From contig JAOSJM010000001.1 in NCBI GenBank assembly GCA_027494165.1, forward strand, positions 806,001 to 870,000: 64,000 bases of DNA, read 5' to 3'. Below, in pieces: positions 58,610-64,000 of the stretch. The notes under the pieces were generated by a model. That model saw only the letters and a program-made list of their open reading frames with translations. It had not been told where the DNA came from and did no database searches. The translations under genes and the position numbers were made by a program. The stretch is from Acidimicrobiia bacterium. Lineage in GTDB: Bacteria; Actinomycetota; Acidimicrobiia; IMCC26256; JAOSJM01. Positions within the stretch are counted from its first letter, which is position 1. Each line of letters opens with the position of its first letter.

Positions 58610-59494
58610 TCAGCGCGCGGCGACGTGAGGCTCGGGCAGTCGGGTCTCGGTCACGCCGGGTTCGGGCAGGTCCGCGAGGCCCGTGGCCCGCAGGGCCCGT
58701 TCGACCTCGTCCTCGTCGAGGTCGATCCCGAACGGGTCGCGCAGCAGGGCGTGGAGCTCGGGCCCCGAGACCTCCCGGGTCTCGTCCCCGTCGGCATCCT
58801 GGTGGGTGTAGGTCAGGCCACGGAGGACGTGGCGGCAGTCCGCGGTCGCCAGCTGGACGGTGAGCGTGCGGACGAAGACGGACGTGGGGTGGGTCGACGT
58901 GTAGTGGTTGGTGACCGCGTAGTCGACCGCCAGCGCCGGCTGGAGGGTGAAGGAGTAGAGGTCGGACCAGGATCCGTGCCGTTCGGCCTGGGCCACGAGT
59001 CCGGCTCCGCTCTCTTCGACCACCCGGTACCGGCCGAGAGGCTGGATCGACTCCGTGCCGTCCAGGGGGACCGGCAAGAGGGGTCCCTCACCACCGAAAC
59101 CCACGTCGGCGAGCCAGCCGGAACCGTCCACGTCGACGCGCAGGACCATGTGGCTGCGGGGCAGCACGATCGGGACGCCGGGCGGCCGGACCCGCGCCTC
59201 GAGCGGGGTGACGTCGAAGCCGACGGCGCGCAGGGCCGTCGCGAACAGGGTGTTCTGCTCGAAGCAGTAGCCGCCGCGCCGGGCGTCGACCAGCTTGGCC
59301 TGCAGCGAGGCCAGGTCCAGGTCGATGGGCCGGCCCAGGACGACGTCGAGGTTCTCGAACGGGATGGACCCGACGTGGGCCCGGTGGAGGGCCTCGAACA
59401 CGGGCAGGGTCGCCCGCCGGGGGCCGCCGTAGCCGATGCGGTCCAGGTACGCCTCGAGGTCGATCTGGTCAGGGTGCTGGTCGTGGGTGGTCAT
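58610..59494 (-). CDS. nat: Arylamine N-acetyltransferase
   Basis: 294 residues. Transfers acetyl from acetyl-CoA to arylamines or hydrazines. Catalytic triad: Cys in RRGGYCFEQN, His in PRSHMVLRVDV and Asp in LADVGFGGEG. ATG 59494 is chosen because GACAGGAGGAACGGCC precedes it and the domain begins there. The frame is open upstream into the metallo-beta-lactamase gene, but this is better explained by a lost base (see findings). In mycobacteria, nat lies in a cholesterol-catabolic operon. Confidence 0.9.
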   Translation of the reverse strand: MTTHDQHPDQIDLEAYLDRIGYGGPRRATLPVFEALHRAHVGSIPFENLDVVLGRPIDLDLASLQAKLVDARRGGYCFEQNTLFATALRAVGFDVTPLEARVRPPGVPIVLPRSHMVLRVDVDGSGWLADVGFGGEGPLLPVPLDGTESIQPLGRYRVVEESGAGLVAQAERHGSWSDLYSFTLQPALAVDYAVTNHYTSTHPTSVFVRTLTVQLATADCRHVLRGLTYTHQDADGDETREVSGPELHALLRDPFGIDLDEDEVERALRATGLADLPEPGVTETRLPEPHVAAR

Positions 59495-59558
59495 GGCCGT
59501 TCCTCCTGTCGGTGCTGACGGGTCGTGCGAGTGTCGGTCGGGGGAGTGGCGAGGGGGC

Positions 59559-60325
59559 TCACGGTGCTGCGGGACGAGCGGGAGCTCGGGGAGGCGGCGG
59601 AGCAGGTCCACGGCGCGATCGAGGCGGCCTCCCCGGAGGATCGGTCCGTGGGCCCCAGCGACCGTGCCCACCGGGTGGCGGGAGAACCGGTCGACGAGGT
59701 CGTCCCAGATCCGGCGGTCGGCGAGGGAGACCCACGGAGCGACCGTGCGGGCGAAGGCCAGGATCCCCTCGGCCCACTCCTCGGCGTCGAGCTCCTCGGC
59801 CTCTGCGACGGGCGCCCGGACGGGGAGTCCGAAGCAGTCGGCGCTCCAGTAGACGCCACTGCGCAGGTCGAGCAGGCCACGCGTCTCGGGGCTGTCGTAG
59901 AGGGGAGGGGTGAGCGTGACGAGCGAGCGGTCGCCGGCCTCGAAGGGCTCGCCCTCGTCGAGCCAGCGGCAGCGGTCGAGCGGGACGTCGATCGCGCACG
60001 CCAGGCGGTCCCCGAGCGCCCGCCCGCCCACGAGGAGGGCGTTCGGGCAGGCCTCGAGGACCTGGGCGAGGTTCCCGGAGTGGTCGAGGTCGTCGTGGGT
60101 CAGGAAGACCCACCGGACGTCGAGGGGGTCCACCACGGACCACGCGTCGGCGAGCCATCCCGGTCGGTTGGCCGGGGTGCCGCAGTCCACCAGGACGGGC
60201 TCGGCGGCCAGGATCACCAGGGAGTTGTCGTGGAGGACCGAGCCGTCGGCGAGGGACCTCGTTCCCTGGACCACCCAGGTGTCGGCGGTGAGGCGGATCG
60301 GCGGGAGGTGGGTCTCGACCTTCAC
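59559..60325 (-). CDS. Metallo-beta-lactamase-fold protein (flavodiiron-like), C-terminal frame uncertain
   Basis: About 255 residues. Metal motif LTHDDLDHSGN matches the HxDxDH type of oxygen-reducing diiron (ODP) proteins rather than HxHxDH hydrolases. WSADCFG and GAHGPILRG supply later ligands. There is no flavodoxin domain. As read, the frame continues into the acetyltransferase. One extra base in the G run at 59571-59573 makes it stop at 59559 (LPLVPAAP). GTG start 60325. Role might be O2/NO handling or simple hydrolysis. Confidence 0.8.
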
Positions 60326-60412
60326 CGGGTTCGCTCCTTCGGGCTCGTCGTCTCCGAGCCCGAGGATGCGGGTCCCGACTCAACAACCGCTCAAGGACCG
60401 CTCGGGGCCTGC

Positions 60413-63400
60413 TCAGTCGTGCATCGCCCGCTCGACGAGGCCGGTCGCGCCCTGGGCGGTGGCGATCGCGAGGGCCTGCAGGCGGGCCGCCTCGGCTTCT
60501 TCGGGGCGACCGAGCGCGGCGAGCGCCCGGCCCCGCACACGCTGCAGCTCGGCCTCCCAGTAGCGCTCTCCCTGGCGCTCGACCGCTGCCAACGCCTCGT
60601 CCACGACCTCGAGGGCCCCGGCCGGCGACCCGGCCGTGAGGAGCGCGTCGGCCAGCAGGCCGAGGAGCGCCGGCGCCCCGACCCCGACCTCCAGCTGTTG
60701 GCGCGCGGCGAGGGCCCGGCGCAACTCCGCGATCCCCTCGGGGTCGCCGTCGCGGGCCCGGGCCCATCCGAGGACGGCCGAGGCCATCGTCGAGAAGTAG
60801 GTGAAACCGAGGTCGTCGGCCGAGGCGAGGAGCGCGCGCGCCTGGGGCTCGGCCGACCGTGGATCGTCCGCGATGGCGGTGAGGACGAGCGCGAACGAGC
60901 GGGCCGACTGCTCGGTGAAGGGGTGGGCGAGGGCCCGGGCCTCCTCCACGGCCCCCTGGGCGGCGGCGAGGCCCCCGGTCTCGTCCCCGCGGAACCAGCG
61001 GACGAGCGCGTCGAAGACGCGCCAGTGGATCTTGGGGTGCGCGAGCATGGCCTGGGCGAGCTCGACGTCGCCGACGAGGTCGAGCCCCGGGCGGGCCCGG
61101 TCGAGGGCCTCGCGCGCGGCGCGGTGGTCGCCCCGCTGCCACGCCGTCGCCCCCGTGGCCACGTCGGCGATCGTGGCGAGGAACGGGTCGTCGAGCCGGC
61201 GGGCCAGCTCGTGGAGCTGGTCGGCCCGCGCGGAGGCGAGCTCGTGCTCTCCCCGGACCGAGAGGTGGCTCCACAGCCCCCACTGCGCCCGGGCCTCGGC
61301 GACGGGATCGTCGAGCACGCGGGCGAGGTCCAGGGCCCGAGCCAGCTCGTTCCCGACCGCGGCCGCGGCCTGCCCGGTCCGCCACGTCAGGAGCACGGCG
61401 AGCTCCGTGCGGGCGGCCAGCTCCTCGCGAGCCGCGGCCTCCCCGGTCAGCGACTGCTCGACGACGGCCAGCCGCTGTCGGTGGAGGTGCTCGGCCTGAT
61501 CGAGGGCGAGCGACGACGTCGCGTGCCGGGCCGCCCGGGCGAGCCACGCCACCGCGCGGTGAGGGTCGCCCACCGGCAGGGCACGAACCGCGTGGGACGC
61601 GAGCTCGACCCAGCGCGAGGGCTGGGATCCGTGACGCTCGCCCAGCGTCGTGGCCAGGGCGTCGTGGAGCCGGGCGGTCTGGAGCGCGCCGAGCCCTCCG
61701 GCCACGACGTCGCGCACCAGGCCGTGGGCGAAGCGGAACACGCCGAAGTCACCGTCCTCCTCGATGAGGCCGGTCGCCTCGGCGGGCTCGAGCGCCGCGG
61801 CGGCCTCGGACGCGTCGAGCGCGCTCGCCCGGGCCACGACGGGGAGCTCGAAGCGCCGTCCCAGGACCGACGCCACCTCGAGGAGGGTCCGGGTCGTCTC
61901 GGGGAGGCGGGAGACGCGGGCCTCGATCGCGTCACGCACGTTGGCGGGTACGGCGTCGGGTTCGTCGTGGCCGGTCGCGAGGAGCCTCGCGATCTCGACG
62001 GTCAGGAAGGGGTTCCCGCCGGTGCGCTCCCCGACGGTCTGCAACAGCGCCGCGTCGGGTTCCCGGCCGGCCACGGCGGCGAGGCACGCCGCGACGTCCT
62101 CGGGGCCGAACGGTCCGAGCGGCAGCCGGGCGGCGGCGGGGGAGCGGGCGAGGGCGGCCAGGGTGTTGCTGAGCGCGGCTCGCCGGTCGGCGGCCAGGCT
62201 CGAGACCGCGGTCGCCAGGACGACCGGGGCGCGCTCGACCACGGAGGACACGACCGTGAGGAGGGCGAGCGCGTCGTCACCGCCACGATGGAGGTCGTCC
62301 ACGACGACGGTGACGGGGCGGTCCCCGGCCAGGTGGTCGAGGAGCCGGGCGACCGCGTCGAAGATCCTCCCGCGGGTCACCTCCGGGCTGGCGAGGCCGG
62401 CCGCTCCCGGAGGCGTCGCGGAGCTCGACCAGCAGCGGAGGTCCTCGGCCGTGGCCTCCCCGAGGATGCGCGGGTCGGGCACGGCGTCGAGCGCGACGCG
62501 CACCAGCTCGGGCCACGGGGCCAGGGGAGGGGCGGAGTCGGCGTCGACCGAGCGACCGACCAGGACCAGGTGGCCGGCCCGGGCCGCGCGGTCCGCGATC
62601 TCGCCGAGCAGGCTGGTCTTCCCCGTGCCGGGCTCGCCCTCGACGACCAGGATGGCACCGCGGCCCTCCGAGGTGCCGGCGAGAACGGCGTCGACGGCTT
62701 CGAGCTCCCGGGTCCGCCCCACCAGCGGTGGATGCCAGCTCCCCGAGGCGGCGCGCCGGCTCGTCACCGGTGCGGCGACTCGGGGCGCGGGGACGTCGAC
62801 CTCGTGGGCGAGGATCGCGGCCTCGAGCCTCCGCAGGTCGGGCCCGGGCTCGAGACCCAACTCCTCGGCGAGGAGGCGGCGGCCCTCCTCGTACCGCCGG
62901 AGCGCGTCGACCTGGCGCCCCGATCGGTAGAGCGCCAGCATGAGCTGTCCCCTGGCCCGCTCCCGGAGGGGGTGCGCGTCCACGACCGGCCCCAGCTCGG
63001 TGGCGACCGACGCGTGGTCCCCGAGGGCGAGGGCCGCCTCGAAGCGGTCCTCGAGGCAGCCGAGCCGGAGCTCCTCGAGCCGGTTGCGCTCCGCCAGCAC
63101 CCACGGTTCGTCGCCGAAATCCGCGTAGGGGACCCCGCGCCAGAGGGCGAGCGCCTCGGACAGGAGGTTCCGGGTCCGAGCCGGGTCGTTCGCCAGCGCG
63201 TCACGGCCGGCGGTCGCCAGCTCCTCGAGCTCGGCGGCGTCGAGATCGCCGGGCGCGACCTGGATCGAGTACCCGGGGGCGCGCGTGACGAGCACCGTGG
63301 GCCGGGCTCGGGGCGGGCGGTCGGGCTCGAGGGCCCGCCGCAGGTTCGAGACGTAGGTCTGGAGGGTGGCGGTCGCCTGCTCGGGTGGTTCCCCGCCCCA

Positions 63401-63547
63401 CAGCAGGTCGATGAGCCGGTCCACGGCCACGACGCGGTTGGCCTCGGAGAGGAGCACGGCCAGGATGGCCCGCTGCCGGGGACCGCCGAGCGCGACCCGC
63501 CGTTCGCCGTCGAGCACCTCCAACGGGCCGAGCACCCTGAACCGCAC
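60413..63547 (-). CDS. AfsR/SARP-type transcriptional regulator with BTAD, AAA ATPase and TPR regions
   Basis: 1044 residues. N-terminal OmpR-like winged helix (VRFRVLGPLEVLDG, LIDLLWGGEPPEQATATLQT), bacterial transcriptional activation domain to about residue 245, ATPase with Walker A GEPGTGKTSLL and VVVDDLHRGG, then a long helical repeat region rich in A/L. These regulators activate nearby metabolic genes in response to nucleotide or effector binding. GTG 63547 gives the family's usual first residues. It directly precedes MBL, nat and hydrolase genes on the same strand, its likely targets. Confidence 0.88.
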   Translation of the reverse strand: MRFRVLGPLEVLDGERRVALGGPRQRAILAVLLSEANRVVAVDRLIDLLWGGEPPEQATATLQTYVSNLRRALEPDRPPRARPTVLVTRAPGYSIQVAPGDLDAAELEELATAGRDALANDPARTRNLLSEALALWRGVPYADFGDEPWVLAERNRLEELRLGCLEDRFEAALALGDHASVATELGPVVDAHPLRERARGQLMLALYRSGRQVDALRRYEEGRRLLAEELGLEPGPDLRRLEAAILAHEVDVPAPRVAAPVTSRRAASGSWHPPLVGRTRELEAVDAVLAGTSEGRGAILVVEGEPGTGKTSLLGEIADRAARAGHLVLVGRSVDADSAPPLAPWPELVRVALDAVPDPRILGEATAEDLRCWSSSATPPGAAGLASPEVTRGRIFDAVARLLDHLAGDRPVTVVVDDLHRGGDDALALLTVVSSVVERAPVVLATAVSSLAADRRAALSNTLAALARSPAAARLPLGPFGPEDVAACLAAVAGREPDAALLQTVGERTGGNPFLTVEIARLLATGHDEPDAVPANVRDAIEARVSRLPETTRTLLEVASVLGRRFELPVVARASALDASEAAAALEPAEATGLIEEDGDFGVFRFAHGLVRDVVAGGLGALQTARLHDALATTLGERHGSQPSRWVELASHAVRALPVGDPHRAVAWLARAARHATSSLALDQAEHLHRQRLAVVEQSLTGEAAAREELAARTELAVLLTWRTGQAAAAVGNELARALDLARVLDDPVAEARAQWGLWSHLSVRGEHELASARADQLHELARRLDDPFLATIADVATGATAWQRGDHRAAREALDRARPGLDLVGDVELAQAMLAHPKIHWRVFDALVRWFRGDETGGLAAAQGAVEEARALAHPFTEQSARSFALVLTAIADDPRSAEPQARALLASADDLGFTYFSTMASAVLGWARARDGDPEGIAELRRALAARQQLEVGVGAPALLGLLADALLTAGSPAGALEVVDEALAAVERQGERYWEAELQRVRGRALAALGRPEEAEAARLQALAIATAQGATGLVERAMHD

Positions 63548-63570
63548 ACCGCATGTTCTAGACGCGTCTC

Positions 63571-64000
63571 CTACGTCGCGCCCGTAGCGGCGAGGGTCGC
63601 GACGGTTCGGGCCAGCGAGGGCCGGACGCCGACCGTCTCCTCGACGAGCACCCGGAACCCACGGTCGGCCACGAGCGGGGCGTCGGCGGCGTCGGCCCGG
63701 TCGAGGACGAAGGTGTCCGCGAGCCCCACGTACCATCCCGCCACCGCGACCGGGTCGTGCTGGATCCCCGCGGCCGCCAGGAGCGCCGCCCGGGCCCGGG
63801 CCCGGTGGCGATCGCGGTCGGTGCGCAGCGGGCGCCTCCGGACGACGGGCGAGATCGCGACCGTCGGGCCGGACCGTCTCCACAGCGCCTCGCCGACACC
63901 GGGCACGGCGACGATCGGCGCGAGCGAGGCGAGCGGGCTCGACGGAGCCAGGACCACGAGGGCCGCGTCGCGGACGGCCTCGACGACGCCGGCGGCCGGC
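63571..64000 (-). CDS. CofD/FbiA family 2-phospho-L-lactate transferase, 5' end beyond the window
   Basis: C-terminal part of the enzyme that makes the F420 precursor. Visible segments: VLAPSSPLASLAPIVAVPG, VAISPVV, and a closing VEETVGVRPSLARTVATL. The start lies past 64000. Its stop is 24 bases before the AfsR-like start. The presence implies coenzyme F420 use, typical of actinobacteria. One segment (RRRPLRTDRDRHRARAR) is unusually Arg-rich compared with relatives. Confidence 0.72.
   Translation of the reverse strand, partial: PAAGVVEAVRDAALVVLAPSSPLASLAPIVAVPGVGEALWRRSGPTVAISPVVRRRPLRTDRDRHRARARAALLAAAGIQHDPVAVAGWYVGLADTFVLDRADAADAPLVADRGFRVLVEETVGVRPSLARTVATLAATGAT

Noticed and set aside
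58610-60325. In-frame fusion of a metallo-beta-lactamase protein with arylamine N-acetyltransferase (571 aa)
   Set aside because: Adding one base in the G run at 59571-59573 gives a natural stop at 59559, and the acetyltransferase has its own ribosome-binding site at its ATG. A sequencing loss explains the fusion, unlike at the DinB-RtcA junction.
1-64000. tRNA, rRNA, CRISPR arrays, insertion sequences or prophage genes
   Set aside because: No T-loop-like GTTCGAnTCC in a cloverleaf setting, no regularly spaced direct repeats with unique spacers, and no transposase, integrase or phage structural protein among the translations.

Overview
The window is high-G+C DNA (roughly 70% or more by eye) with dense, GTG-rich, often overlapping genes. 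It looks like a chromosomal segment of an actinobacterium. Supporting features are a CofD-like F420 gene, a split LigD set, a SigB/F sigma factor with partner-switching regulators, an AfsR-type regulator and abundant acyl-CoA genes. A class such as Acidimicrobiia would fit, but that is a guess from gene content. No tRNA, rRNA, CRISPR array or insertion sequence was seen.

Layout. 0-2.3 kb: non-homologous end-joining proteins as three overlapping minus-strand genes (3'-phosphoesterase, ATP-dependent ligase, LigD polymerase). 2.4-5.5 kb: general-stress sigma factor with an antagonist and two anti-sigma-like ATPases. 5.8-10.5 kb: small genes around the most unusual gene here, a DinB (Y-family) polymerase fused in frame to an RNA 3'-phosphate cyclase (RtcA), facing a Mut7-C RNase-like gene. 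10.5-16 kb: a radical-SAM sulfatase maturase and two Cys-type sulfatases. 16-19 kb: a NarL-type two-component pair, a pseudo-receiver and small membrane proteins. 19-31 kb: an acyl-CoA synthetase, a first DMSO-reductase-family alpha subunit (alpha-1) with a ThDP enzyme and an FAD-linked oxidase, glutathione peroxidase, alanine dehydrogenase and a HAD phosphatase, ending in palindromic repeats. 31.6-41.4 kb: a CoA-ester catabolic block. 41.4-57 kb: two molybdoenzyme loci with an Rrf2 regulator. The first is a complete alpha-beta-gamma-chaperone operon (alpha-2) with a Cys-rich small protein. The second (alpha-3) sits with a nitroreductase-like protein, two paralogous membrane proteins and an AMP-ligase-like protein without its P-loop. 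57-64 kb: a secreted protein, an alpha/beta hydrolase, arylamine N-acetyltransferase, a metallo-beta-lactamase protein, a large AfsR-like regulator and the end of a CofD gene.

How it may fit together. The molybdoenzymes resemble ethylbenzene and steroid C25 dehydrogenases, which hydroxylate unactivated hydrocarbon carbons without O2. Nearby alcohol dehydrogenase, acyl-CoA synthetases, acyl-CoA dehydrogenase, MaoC hydratase, thiolase and thioesterase could carry such products to CoA esters and shorten them. The substrate is unknown.

Caution on sequence quality. About twenty breaks, in seventeen or so otherwise good genes, are explained by one-base losses in G or C runs. This looks like systematic homopolymer error rather than gene decay. 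Affected genes are annotated as whole coding regions with the break noted.
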